A stretch of 36,001 nt of DNA from Bradyrhizobium sp. STM 3809 (GCF_000239795.1 NZ_CAFJ01000170.1:1-36001), one strand, 5' to 3'. Counted from the first letter of the stretch, positions 14,578 through 23,161 are shown. A program made the numbers and translations. Notes: a model not told the origin generated them from the letters alone.

Positions 14578-16557
14578 CTACCCCATCGCCTCCAGCTCGT
14601 CGATCATGCCGGCGATGACCGACAGGCCGCCGTCCCAGAATTTGGGGTCCTTGGCGTCCAGGCCGAACGGCCTGAGCAGCTCGGAATAGTGCTTGGTGCC
14701 GCCGGCCGACAGCATCGCGAGATACCGTTCGGCGAAACCATCTGCGGCGTGCTCGTAGACGGCGTAGAGCGAATTCACCAGGCAGTCGCCGAACGCATAG
14801 GCGTAGACGTAGAACGGCGAATGGATGAAGTGCGGGATGTACATCCAGAAGTTCTCATAGCCCGGCTTGATCTCGATCGCCTCGCCGAGGCTCTCGGTCT
14901 GCACCGACAGCCAGATCTGGCCGAGCCGCTCGGCGGTGAGTTCGCCGTTCTTGCGCTCGGTGTGCACGGCGCGCTCGAACGAGTAGAACGCGATCTGCCG
15001 CACCACGGTGTTGATCATATCCTCGACCTTGCCGGCGAGCAGCGCCTGCCGCTGCCTGGCATCCTTAGTCTCCGACAACAGCCGCTTGAAGGTGAGCATC
15101 TCGCCGAACACGCTCGCGGTCTCCGCGAGCGTCAGCGGCGTCGGCGCCATCAGCGCGCCGTTCTTCGCGGCCAGCACCTGGTGCACGCCGTGGCCGAGCT
15201 CATGCGCGAGCGTCATCACGTCGCGCGGCTTGCCCTGGTAGTTCATCAGCACGTAGGGATGCGCCGACGGCGTGGTCGGATGCGAGAACGCGCCCGGCGC
15301 CTTGCCGGGGCGCACCGGGGCATCGATCCAGCTCTGGTCGAAGAAGCGCTGCGCGATGTCGGCCATCTCGGGCGAGAAGCCGCGATAGGCGGTCAGCACC
15401 ATGCTCTTCGCCTCCGGCCAGGCGATGGTGGCATTGGCGGCGAACGGCAGCGGCGCGTTGCGGTCCCAATGCGCGAGCGTCTTCTTTTTGAACCAGCGCG
15501 CCTTGAGCCGATAGTAGCGGTGGGACAGCTTCGGATAGGCCGCGCGCACCGAGGCCACCAGCGCATCGACCACCTCGCGCTCGACGCGGTTGTTGAGATG
15601 GCGGGAGTCCGCGACGTCCTGGAAGCCGCGCCAGCGGTCGGAGATGTCCTTGTCCTTGGCGAGCGTGTTGGTGATCAGCGCGAACGTGCGCTCATTGGCC
15701 TTGAAGGTCTTGGCGAGCGCCTCGGCGGCCGCCTTGCGCTTGGCGCCGTCGCGGTCCTGCAGGAAGTTCAAGGTCGGCTCGATCGCGAGCTCCTTAGCCC
15801 CGACCTGGAAGCGCAGCCCCGCGATGGTCTGGTCGAACAGCCGGTTCCAGGCGGAATAGCCGGTCTGCGACTTCTCGTGGAACAGCTGCTCGACCCGGTC
15901 CTCGAGCTGATACGGCTTGTCCTTGCGCAGATCCTCGATCCATGGCCGGTAATGGCCGAGCGCCGGCGTCTCCATCGCGCGCGCGATCACGGCATCGTCG
16001 ATGCGGTTGAGCTCGAGCGGGAAGAACAGCAGGTGCGTCGATGCGGCGGTGAGTCGTTCGGAAATGTCGCCGTAGAACTTGGAGATCGCCGGGTCGACGC
16101 TGTCGCCGGCATGCGCGAGCCCCGCATAGGAACCGAGCCGTCCGGCGAGATCGTCGATCGCCTCGTAGCGGCGCACGGCTCTCGCGAGCCACTCGCCGCC
16201 GTCCTCGCGCGCCACGTGCTCCGCGAGCTTGCCCTTGTAGTCGGTCTCAAACGCGACGCATTCGGCATCCATCTTCGCGAGATCGTGAGCGATCTCCGGC
16301 GCGTCGATGCCGCTATAGAGATCGCCGAGATTCCATTCGGGCAGCGTCCCGATTCCGGTCTTGGCCGCGACCATCTTCCTTGCGGGCTTGGCGGGCGATT
16401 TGGCCGCCGCAGCACGCCCGGTCTTGACCGCTGCCGGTTTCGACTTGGAGGTCGGCTTGGTTGTCGGCTTGGCGGCGGCCTTCTTGGCCTTGGCGGTTTT
16501 GGACGGAGGAGCGGACTTGGTCGGCTTGCGAAGGGCGGAAGAGGCGCGCGAGGTCAT
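14578..16557 (-). CDS. pepF: M3 family oligoendopeptidase (PepF-like)
   Basis: A 659-residue zinc metallopeptidase of the M3B/PepF group. His-Glu-Leu-Gly-His lies at residues 452-456 in 'MTLAHELGHGVHQVL', with 'GEMLTF' shortly after as the third ligand region and the C-terminal 'HFIHSPFYVYAYAFGDCLV' also typical. These cytosolic enzymes degrade oligopeptides. The first 70 residues are unusual: a Lys/Ala/Pro/Thr/Ser-rich stretch resembling a histone H1 tail, before the family begins at 'LPEWNLGDLY'. The ATG at 16557 is the first plausible start; no second Met occurs until about residue 62. It is divergent from the sigma-54 activator gene. Confidence 0.93.
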   Translation of the reverse strand: MTSRASSALRKPTKSAPPSKTAKAKKAAAKPTTKPTSKSKPAAVKTGRAAAAKSPAKPARKMVAAKTGIGTLPEWNLGDLYSGIDAPEIAHDLAKMDAECVAFETDYKGKLAEHVAREDGGEWLARAVRRYEAIDDLAGRLGSYAGLAHAGDSVDPAISKFYGDISERLTAASTHLLFFPLELNRIDDAVIARAMETPALGHYRPWIEDLRKDKPYQLEDRVEQLFHEKSQTGYSAWNRLFDQTIAGLRFQVGAKELAIEPTLNFLQDRDGAKRKAAAEALAKTFKANERTFALITNTLAKDKDISDRWRGFQDVADSRHLNNRVEREVVDALVASVRAAYPKLSHRYYRLKARWFKKKTLAHWDRNAPLPFAANATIAWPEAKSMVLTAYRGFSPEMADIAQRFFDQSWIDAPVRPGKAPGAFSHPTTPSAHPYVLMNYQGKPRDVMTLAHELGHGVHQVLAAKNGALMAPTPLTLAETASVFGEMLTFKRLLSETKDARQRQALLAGKVEDMINTVVRQIAFYSFERAVHTERKNGELTAERLGQIWLSVQTESLGEAIEIKPGYENFWMYIPHFIHSPFYVYAYAFGDCLVNSLYAVYEHAADGFAERYLAMLSAGGTKHYSELLRPFGLDAKDPKFWDGGLSVIAGMIDELEAMG

Positions 16558-16677
16558 CGGATGGGTAACCTGTTGTTCGAACGTTTATCCCGATCAGCGA
16601 GGTTTAAGGTTGCGTTAATCGGCGTCGGCGAGAGTGCCCCGATTCGAGACAGATAGTCGTAGCGTGCAAGGAAAGCC

Positions 16678-18174
16678 ATGGCCGCCAGCATTTTGATCGC
16701 CGATGATGATCCGGTCCAGCGCCGGCTGGTGGAGAACATGGTGCAGAAATGCGGCTACGAGGCGGTCGTCGTCGAGACCGGCGACGCCGTCATCGAGAAG
16801 CTCACCAATCCGGACGCGAGCCCGGTCGACGCGATCGTGCTCGACCTGGTGATGCCCGGACTCGACGGCATGGGCGTCCTTTCCAAAATGCGCGAGGCGG
16901 GAATCTCGATTCCCGTGATCGTTCAGACCGCCCATGGCGGCATCGACAATGTGGTCTCGGCGATGCGTGCCGGCGCGCAGGATTTCGTCGTCAAGCCGGT
17001 CGGTATCGAGCGGCTGCAAGTGTCCTTGCGTAATGCGCTGAATACCTCCGCGCTGAAGGGTGAGTTGCAGCGCATCCGGCACAGCCGCGAGGGCCGGCTG
17101 ACCTTCACCGACATCATCACCCGCGCCGAGGCGATGGCGCCGATCCTGCGCATTGCCGAGAAGGCCGCAGCCTCGTCCATTCCCGTGCTGATCGAGGGCG
17201 AATCCGGCGTCGGCAAGGAGCTGTTCGCCCGCGCCATCCACGGCACCAGCGAGCGCAAGACCAAGCCGTTCGTGGCGGTGAATTGCGGCGCGATCCCGGA
17301 CAATCTGGTGGAATCGATCCTGTTCGGCCACGAGAAGGGCGCATTCACCGGCGCGACCGACCGCCACACCGGCAAGTTCGTCGAGGCCCATGGCGGCACG
17401 CTGTTCCTCGACGAGGTTTCGGAGCTGCCCCTCACCGCTCAGGTCAAGCTGCTGCGCGCCTTGCAGGAGGGCGCCGTCGAGGCGGTCGGCGGCCGCAAGC
17501 CGGTCAAGGTCGACGTCCGCATCATCTCGGCGACCAACCGCCGCCTGCTCGACCGCGTCAAAGAAGGCCATTTCCGCGAAGACCTGTTCTATCGGCTGCA
17601 CGTGCTGCCGCTGACGATCCCGCCGCTGCGCGCGCGCCGCGAGGACATCCCGCATCTGCTGCGGCATTTCCTCGCGCGGTTCGCGGCCGAGGAGAATCGC
17701 CCCGTCTCCGGCATCAGCGGCGACGCGGTGGCCTATCTGACCAGGCTCGACTGGCCCGGGAACATCCGCCAGCTGGAGAATGCGGTCTATCGGGCCGTCG
17801 TCATGAGCGAGACCGACCAGCTCGGCGTCAACGATTTCCCGTTGATCCCGACGCACGCGCCGCCGGTCGAGCCGGCGCCCCCCTTGATGGTGGAACGTCC
17901 CGCGCACGCCGCGCTGCCGGCCATGGTGCCGGGTAGTGAAGTACCCATCGCGCCCCTGCCCTCGCATGGCAGCCTGGCGATGCTGACCGCCGGCGGCGAG
18001 GTCCGTCCCCTCGAGGAGATGGAGCACGAGATCATCCGGTTCGCCATCGCCCATTATCGCGGCCAGATGTCGGAGGTCGCGCGGCGTCTCAAAATCGGAC
18101 GCTCGACGCTCTACCGCAAGCTCGACGAGGCCAATGGCGAGACGCCGTCGACCGAATCGCCGCCGCTCGGATGA
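16678..18174 (+). CDS. NtrC-family sigma-54-dependent response regulator
   Basis: A 498-residue three-domain regulator. Receiver, residues 4-120: acidic pocket Asp9-Asp11, phosphoacceptor Asp56 in 'VLDLVMPG', Lys106 in 'VVKPV'. AAA+ domain, about 143-375: Walker A 'GESGVGKE' (174-181), the sigma-54 contact Gly-Ala-Phe-Thr-Gly-Ala (221-226) and Walker B 'LFLDEV' (242-247). C-terminal Fis-type helix-turn-helix, about 450-485 ('MSEVARRLKIGRSTLYRKL'). When phosphorylated it should form a ring and open sigma-54 promoters. AAGGAAAG precedes the ATG. No histidine kinase is adjacent, so signal and targets are unknown; a TacA-like regulator is one possibility, not shown here. Confidence 0.93.
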   Translation: MAASILIADDDPVQRRLVENMVQKCGYEAVVVETGDAVIEKLTNPDASPVDAIVLDLVMPGLDGMGVLSKMREAGISIPVIVQTAHGGIDNVVSAMRAGAQDFVVKPVGIERLQVSLRNALNTSALKGELQRIRHSREGRLTFTDIITRAEAMAPILRIAEKAAASSIPVLIEGESGVGKELFARAIHGTSERKTKPFVAVNCGAIPDNLVESILFGHEKGAFTGATDRHTGKFVEAHGGTLFLDEVSELPLTAQVKLLRALQEGAVEAVGGRKPVKVDVRIISATNRRLLDRVKEGHFREDLFYRLHVLPLTIPPLRARREDIPHLLRHFLARFAAEENRPVSGISGDAVAYLTRLDWPGNIRQLENAVYRAVVMSETDQLGVNDFPLIPTHAPPVEPAPPLMVERPAHAALPAMVPGSEVPIAPLPSHGSLAMLTAGGEVRPLEEMEHEIIRFAIAHYRGQMSEVARRLKIGRSTLYRKLDEANGETPSTESPPLG

Positions 18175-18496
18175 TGCGTCGCCGTCCGAAAATCGCCGCA
18201 AGCCTGCGCAACAACGGAACCTCTGAACCGTTGCCTTGCGGTGACAGACAAAGGAAAAAACGCGTGGCACAAACGCACGATCGGTTTGGCCGGGGTTTCC
18301 CAAGAGTCAGTTTGTCGTGAGTTGTCCCGTGTGGCGCTGGCCGCAGAAGTGGGGCTTGAGTATCGTTTGGGCGCGATTCATTGCGACCATGCGTGACCCA
18401 TTCTCACGGGCAGTGCTCGAGCCGAAGCTGGCGGGCAGAGATCGACCTTGTTTCCGACCCTGTTCCTGACGGGACAGATCATCCGAGGGATTGACG
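18175..18496 (+). other. Intergenic region before the L,D-transpeptidase gene
   Basis: About 320 bases with no convincing gene. An inverted repeat CAACGG/CCGTTG (18212-18233, ten-base loop) follows the activator stop by about 40 bases and could end its transcript, though no T run follows. A GAGGGA ribosome binding site lies just before the ATG at 18497. I find no clear sigma-70 promoter; TGGCAC at 18265-18270 has no matching second half for sigma-54. Confidence 0.4.
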
Positions 18497-20632
18497 ATGC
18501 GAGATTGTGTGACGACCCGTGGCGGATATGACCGCGTGCTGATGGCTGTCGCGGCAACTTTCCTCGCGGTGTCCACGACCTCCGCCTTCGCTCAGAACGA
18601 TCCGCCCCGCAACAGCGCTGCCGAACTCGCAATCGACGCCGCCATCCCGTTCCCCGAGCCGGCCAATGTGCCGCCGCCGACCGCCAGCGACTTCAAGCTC
18701 GACACGACGGCCACCGTTCCACCGAGCCAGGCCAAGGCCCCCGAGCCGGCGAAGCCGCTCGACGCCGCCGCCTCTCCGGCAACCGAACCGGCCAAGGCCG
18801 CAGCGACTCCGCCGGCAGCCGCTCCGGCCACTGCAGCCGCTCCCGCCACCGCAACGGCTCCCGAGCCTGCGAAGGACCCGGTCAAGGCAGCGAGCAGCGT
18901 TCCCGCCGCCGACCAGCCGGTGGCTGATCGCCTGCGCGACCTGATGGCCACCAAGGCAACCAAGTATTTCGACCGCAAGGCCGAGCGCGCCGCCGTCGAG
19001 AAATTCTATACCGGCCGTGACTACGCGCCGATCTGGACCCAAAGCGGCAATCTCACGGCCGCCGCCAAGGGCGTGATCGCGCGCCTGAAGGACGCGGCGG
19101 CTGACGGCCTCAACCCCGCCGACTATCCGGTGCCGGACTTCGCCGCGGCTGGATCCGCCCCGGACGCGCTGGCCGAGGCCGACCTCAAGCTCACCGAGAG
19201 CATGATGGACTATGCGCGCCAGGCGCAGAGCGGCCGCATGCATTGGTCGCAGGTGTCGGCCGACATCCAGTATCCCGAGCATCCGGTCGATCCGAACGAG
19301 GTGCTGGCCAACGTCACCGGCGCCAAGGACGCCTCCGCGGCGCTGGAGGGCTACAACCCGCCGCACAAGCTCTACAAGCTGCTGAAGGCCAAGCTTGCCG
19401 AGTTGCGCGGCGACCGCGATGGCGCGCCTGTCATCATCGAGGACGGCGAGCCGCTGAAATACACCCCGGCCCGCGGCAAGAACGCGCCGGAAGCCGAAGC
19501 GCAGATGTCCGACCCGCGCGTGCCGAAGCTGCGTGCCAAGCTCGGCCTCACCGAGAACCTCGACGACATCCGCTACGACGCCAAGGTCGCCGCCGCCGTT
19601 CGCAAGTTCCAGGACAGTGTCGACCTCAAGCCGACCGGCGTGCTCGACGACCGCACCGTCAAGGCGCTCAACACGCCCAAGCGCGACAAGCAGATCGACA
19701 CCATCATCGTCAACATGGAGCGCTGGCGCTGGCTGCCGCGCGATCTTGGCGCGCCGGCGATCGGCGATGCCTATGTGATCCTCAACATCCCCGACTATAC
19801 GCTCAAGGTCATGCAGCACGGCGCGCAGGTGTGGACCACCCGCGTCGTGACCGGCAAGCCCGGCCAGCACGCGACGCCGCTGCTCAGCGAGACGATGAAG
19901 TTCATCACCGTCAATCCGACCTGGAACGTGCCGCCGTCGATCATCTACAACGAATATCTTCCGGCGCTGCAGCAGGATCCGACCGTGCTCGACCGCATGG
20001 GCCTGCGGCTGGAGCGCGCCCGCGACGGGTCGATCCACATTTCGCAGCCGCCGGGCGAGGCCAACGCGCTCGGCCGCATCCGTTTCAACTTCCCGAACAA
20101 GTTCCTGGTCTATCAGCACGACACGCCGGACAAGAACCTCTTCGCGAAGGAAGACCGCGCCTTCAGCCATGGCTGCATGCGGGTGCAGTATCCGGACCAG
20201 TACGCGTCGGTGCTGCTCAACCTCACCATGCCGGGTGAGCGCTATACCCCTGAGCGCATCCGCAGCATGTACGGCTCCAGCGAAATCGACCTGAAATTCC
20301 CGACCCCGATCCCGGTCAACATCACCTACCAGACCGCGTTCGTCGACGATGCCGGCAAGCTGCAATTCCGCAAGGACGTCTATGGCCGCGACGCGACCAT
20401 GATCGCGATCCTCAAGAACAGCCGCGGCAAGGATCTCGAGAACGTCGTCGCTCACGCCCAGCCGAGCTATTCGCGTCCGAAGGGACCGCTGCCGAACTCG
20501 GTCAATGTCAGCGACAACAGCTTCTCATCCGGCCCGTCGGGTCCGAACTTCTTCGAACGTCTGTTCGGTGGCGGTCAGCCGACCCCGCCGGCGCCGGTCG
20601 GCCGTCCGCCGCGCCGGGTGTTCACGCGCTGA
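18497..20632 (+). CDS. L,D-transpeptidase (YcbB/LdtD-like)
   Basis: A 711-residue secreted enzyme. Residues 1-32 are a signal peptide ('VAATFLAVSTTSAFA'); 33-150 are Ala/Pro-rich linker; then a scaffold domain, a peptidoglycan-binding domain at about 345-391 ('RYDAKVAAAVRKFQDSVDL', 'LDDRTVKALN') and the YkuD catalytic domain at about 420-590. The catalytic motif Ser-His-Gly-Cys-Met-Arg contains His558 and Cys560. The layout is that of YcbB/LdtD-type enzymes, which form 3-3 cross-links between mDAP residues in the periplasm. The C-terminal 80 residues are low-complexity. ATG at 18497 is preferred to a TTG six bases earlier. A MepK-like endopeptidase gene follows, as ycbK follows ycbB in E. coli. 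Confidence 0.93.
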   Translation: MRDCVTTRGGYDRVLMAVAATFLAVSTTSAFAQNDPPRNSAAELAIDAAIPFPEPANVPPPTASDFKLDTTATVPPSQAKAPEPAKPLDAAASPATEPAKAAATPPAAAPATAAAPATATAPEPAKDPVKAASSVPAADQPVADRLRDLMATKATKYFDRKAERAAVEKFYTGRDYAPIWTQSGNLTAAAKGVIARLKDAAADGLNPADYPVPDFAAAGSAPDALAEADLKLTESMMDYARQAQSGRMHWSQVSADIQYPEHPVDPNEVLANVTGAKDASAALEGYNPPHKLYKLLKAKLAELRGDRDGAPVIIEDGEPLKYTPARGKNAPEAEAQMSDPRVPKLRAKLGLTENLDDIRYDAKVAAAVRKFQDSVDLKPTGVLDDRTVKALNTPKRDKQIDTIIVNMERWRWLPRDLGAPAIGDAYVILNIPDYTLKVMQHGAQVWTTRVVTGKPGQHATPLLSETMKFITVNPTWNVPPSIIYNEYLPALQQDPTVLDRMGLRLERARDGSIHISQPPGEANALGRIRFNFPNKFLVYQHDTPDKNLFAKEDRAFSHGCMRVQYPDQYASVLLNLTMPGERYTPERIRSMYGSSEIDLKFPTPIPVNITYQTAFVDDAGKLQFRKDVYGRDATMIAILKNSRGKDLENVVAHAQPSYSRPKGPLPNSVNVSDNSFSSGPSGPNFFERLFGGGQPTPPAPVGRPPRRVFTR

Positions 20633-20671
20633 CCGTCCAACCTCAGCCGCACCAAAATCTGGTTTGAAATC

Positions 20672-20699
20672 AAAGGCCTCGCCGATCGGCGGGGCCTTT
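20672..20699 (+). terminator. Rho-independent terminator of the L,D-transpeptidase gene
   Basis: AAAGGCCTCGCCG (20672-20684) pairs with CGGCGGGGCCTTT (20687-20699) with one G-T wobble: a 13-base-pair stem followed by a short T-containing tail (GCTTTAGG), 40 bases after the stop codon. Confidence 0.85.
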
Positions 20700-20705
20700 G
20701 CTTTA

Positions 20706-20808
20706 GGTTAACCACAACGATCAACCAAGATTCGATGGCTCTTTTTCGCCACACTCAAGAGTATATGTTAAGGGTAATTGGGGGGCGGGTCGGTCAGTAT
20801 CCCTTAAC
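20706..20808. promoter_or_regulatory. Candidate control region of the MepK-like gene
   Basis: Within 20706-20808 lie a GGTTAACC palindrome (20706-20713), a GATTC (GANTC, the CcrM methylation sequence of alphaproteobacteria) at 20729-20733, and a perfect eight-base inverted repeat GTTAAGGG (20767-20774) / CCCTTAAC (20801-20808). The second arm runs into TTAACCAT, a CtrA half-site-like sequence. No full TTAA-N7-TTAA CtrA box is present. Confidence 0.35.
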
Positions 20809-20890
20809 CATCCCGCCTTAGGTAAGCGTTTCCTCTCTCTTCCGCCGGACGGGCCGCAAGAGGGTATCTGAGTAAACGCTCGTCGACGGG

Positions 20891-22549
20891 GTGGGCTGCA
20901 TCTTGCTGTCTGTTTTCGCGCGCCAATCGCGTTCGCTGCCCAGAACGGCATGGAACGCCATGTGCCGCACCGGCCTCGCATCGCTGGTGCTCTTGATCGG
21001 AGCGGGGACCATCCGCGACGCCGAAGCTCTCAACGACACCCGCACACTCTCATTCCATCACACCCACTCCGGCGAAGACCTCACCGTCACCTTCAAGCGC
21101 GAAGGCCGCTACGACGAGGACGCGCTGAAGAAGCTGAACCATTTCCTGCGCGACTGGCGCACCCAGGACGAGACGGTCATGGACCGCCGCCTGTTCGACA
21201 TCCTCTGGGAGGTCTATCGCGACGTCGACGGCAAGCAGCCGATCCAGATCATCTCGTCGTACCGCTCCCCCGCCACCAATTCGATGCTGCGCCGGCGCTC
21301 GGCGTATTCCGGGGTAGCCCGTCACAGCCAGCACATGCTCGGCCATGCGATGGACTTCTACATCCCAGGCGTCCCGCTGGAGCAGCTCCGCTACGCCGGC
21401 CTGCGCCTGCAGCGCGGCGGCGTCGGGTTCTATCCGACCTCCGGCTCGCCCTTCGTGCATCTCGACACCGGCAACATCCGCCACTGGCCGCGCATGACCG
21501 CCGATCAGCTCGCGCGCGTCTTCCCGGACGGCAAGACCGTCCACGTCCCGAGCAATGGCGTGCCGCTGAAGGGCTACGAGCTCGCCAAGGCCGAGATCGA
21601 GAAGCGCGGCTCGGGCGACGACGCGTCGTCGGGCGGCTCCAACCTGCTTGCGCGGCTGTTCCGTGGCCGACCGAGCGAGGATGACGACGAGGCCGCCGAC
21701 AGCGAGGCCAAGACCGACTCCAAGGCTGACGCCAAGCCGGTCCAGACGGCTGCGCTCAGCGCGAAGACGGCTGACAAGCCATCCGACAAGGACCGCTCGG
21801 CCGACAACAAACCGGCGACGGCCCGCGGCAAGATCGCCAACGCCCTGCAGCTGGCCTCGGCGGATGCGCAGGTGGCGCAGCAGCCGGCGGTTGCCAAGCC
21901 GGACGCGAACACCGAGACGACCAGCACGACCAATGCAACCGCGCGGGACGGCGCGCCGCAGAGCGTCGCCGACATCATCAATGCGCGAGGGTTCTGGGGT
22001 GACAATCCGGCGACGCCGAAGCAGGCCACGCCCGAGCAGGTCGCCGCGATCACCGCGCGCCGGGCGCTGTCGGCGATCGACCAGCCGCAGAATGCGAGCC
22101 TGATGCAGGCCATGGCGTTCGCGCCGGCGCCCGCGGCCGATCGCGGCAGTGCCGCCACGGCGCCGATCCAGGTTCGCAATTCGCGTTCGGCGGCGACGCG
22201 CTCCGCAACGCCGGCAGACGCCAGCGCCAATGTCAGCTCCAAGGGCAATCAGAGCCAGGACGGCCTGATCACGATGGCGACGCGGATATCGTCTGCCAAG
22301 GGACCCGATTCGACCTGGATGCGGGCGATCATGCTGACGCCGAGCGCTTCGTCATCGATGTCCGTCACGAAGCTGGGCGACCCTGACCTGACGGTCATGC
22401 GCAGCTACTTCGTCAAGCCGCAGACGACCCTGGCGATGACCTTCGCCGCCGATCCTACGCCGGGACTGAGCTACGATCAGTTCTCCGGCCCGGCGATCAT
22501 CAAGCTCGAGACCAAATCGTTCACGATGCGCGCCGCCGCCCTGCGCTGA
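20891..22549 (+). CDS. MepK-like peptidoglycan endopeptidase (DUF882) with long C-terminal extension
   Basis: A 552-residue protein starting at GTG. Residues 24-46 are the membrane/signal segment; 47-225 are the DUF882 (M15-like) catalytic domain. Zinc ligands can be read as His148 and Asp155 in 'SQHMLGHAMDF' and His190 in 'FVHLDTG', and 'IISSYRSPATN' is conserved. E. coli MepK (YcbK) is about 180 residues and cuts 3-3 and 4-3 cross-links; here another 325 residues follow. Residues 250-450 are Ala/Asp/Lys-rich and probably disordered, but 455-552 look folded ('LGDPDLTVMRSYFVKPQTTLAMTF'). It lies 258 bases after an L,D-transpeptidase gene and its terminator, so it is separately transcribed. 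An upstream in-frame alternative start would not change the mature protein. Confidence 0.88.
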   Translation: MGCILLSVFARQSRSLPRTAWNAMCRTGLASLVLLIGAGTIRDAEALNDTRTLSFHHTHSGEDLTVTFKREGRYDEDALKKLNHFLRDWRTQDETVMDRRLFDILWEVYRDVDGKQPIQIISSYRSPATNSMLRRRSAYSGVARHSQHMLGHAMDFYIPGVPLEQLRYAGLRLQRGGVGFYPTSGSPFVHLDTGNIRHWPRMTADQLARVFPDGKTVHVPSNGVPLKGYELAKAEIEKRGSGDDASSGGSNLLARLFRGRPSEDDDEAADSEAKTDSKADAKPVQTAALSAKTADKPSDKDRSADNKPATARGKIANALQLASADAQVAQQPAVAKPDANTETTSTTNATARDGAPQSVADIINARGFWGDNPATPKQATPEQVAAITARRALSAIDQPQNASLMQAMAFAPAPAADRGSAATAPIQVRNSRSAATRSATPADASANVSSKGNQSQDGLITMATRISSAKGPDSTWMRAIMLTPSASSSMSVTKLGDPDLTVMRSYFVKPQTTLAMTFAADPTPGLSYDQFSGPAIIKLETKSFTMRAAALR

Positions 22550-22577
22550 GGGCGCCACGCGGTCGCAACCGTCGATG

Positions 22578-22598
22578 CCCCGCGATCGGCTCGCGGGG
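22578..22598. terminator. Hairpin between convergent mepK-like and gapR genes
   Basis: CCCCGCG (22578-22584) and CGCGGGG (22592-22598) form a perfect stem with a seven-base loop in the 98 bases between two convergent stops. It could serve both strands; T runs are absent. Confidence 0.5.
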
Positions 22599-22647
22599 AC
22601 ATGCCGTGACGTCTGATGATGTTCCGATGCCGGCGCGCAAGACGCGC

Positions 22648-22923
22648 TCAGATCATGCCGAGCGCCTGCATGTAGGTCTCGAGGATGCTCTCCTCCTCCT
22701 GGCGCTCGTTCGGGTCCTGCTTGCGCAGCCGGATGATCGTGCGCAGCGCCTTGACGTCGAAGCCGTTGCCCTTGCTCTCGGCGTAGACGTCCTTGATGTC
22801 CTCGGAGATCGCCTTCTTCTCCTCCTCCAGCCGCTCGATGCGCTCGATGATCGACTTGAGCTGATCGACGGCGAAGCGGGTCGCGGGCGAGTCGTCGTCC
22901 TTCGCGGCGGCGGAGGTGGCCAT
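22648..22923 (-). CDS. gapR: GapR-family nucleoid-associated protein (DUF2312)
   Basis: A 91-residue protein that matches GapR/DUF2312 almost throughout: '[51 protein letters not shown]', then '[15 protein letters not shown]'. GapR of Caulobacter is an essential helical tetramer that clamps overtwisted DNA ahead of moving polymerases and helps topoisomerases. The basic residues in helix 3 and the acidic tail are present. AGGAG lies seven bases before the ATG. It is convergent with the MepK-like gene; the DUF1244 gene lies 238 bases upstream on the same strand, so gapR probably has its own promoter. Confidence 0.95.
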   Translation of the reverse strand: MATSAAAKDDDSPATRFAVDQLKSIIERIERLEEEKKAISEDIKDVYAESKGNGFDVKALRTIIRLRKQDPNERQEEESILETYMQALGMI

Positions 22924-23117
22924 CTGTTACTCCTGAGTGGAACTCGTCTGTCCAATGAAGGCGCCACCAGGGCGCCGCGTGTTCGCCGCGACCCTCAAAT
23001 CTGGCGTGCCCTGCGTCAAGGCGGCATCGCCCTCATCCACAGAGCGCCCACATGTTGTTGGGCTCCGCGGGGCCCCAGGCAACATCATGGGCCGTGCCGC
23101 TTGCGTTTTGTGCCTGT

Positions 23118-23160
23118 CCCGGACAGCCGCGCGATTCGCGGATCGCGCGGTTGGTCCGGG
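23118..23160. repeat. Long composite palindrome, possibly a dispersed repeat
   Basis: Outer arms CCCGGAC (23118-23124) and GTCCGGG (23154-23160) enclose inner arms CCGCGCGAT (23127-23135) and ATCGCGCGG (23142-23150), with a six-base loop and a 2x3 internal loop: 16 base pairs. It begins directly after the stop of the DUF1244 gene (minus strand). There is no T run, so it resembles a REP-like intergenic palindrome more than a simple terminator. Confidence 0.55.
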
Positions 23161-23161
23161 C

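Noticed and set aside
14497..16656. Open frame of 719 codons on the plus strand, opposite pepF
   Set aside because: Antisense shadow of a confident M3 peptidase; composition is typical of complementary-strand reading and no ribosome site fits.
18265..18270. TGGCAC as a sigma-54 promoter half near the activator gene
   Set aside because: The matching TTGC element five bases downstream is missing.
16615..20455. Minus-strand open frames of 562 and 658 codons opposite the sigma-54 activator and L,D-transpeptidase
   Set aside because: Both lie antisense to genes with intact catalytic motifs and have no family resemblance.
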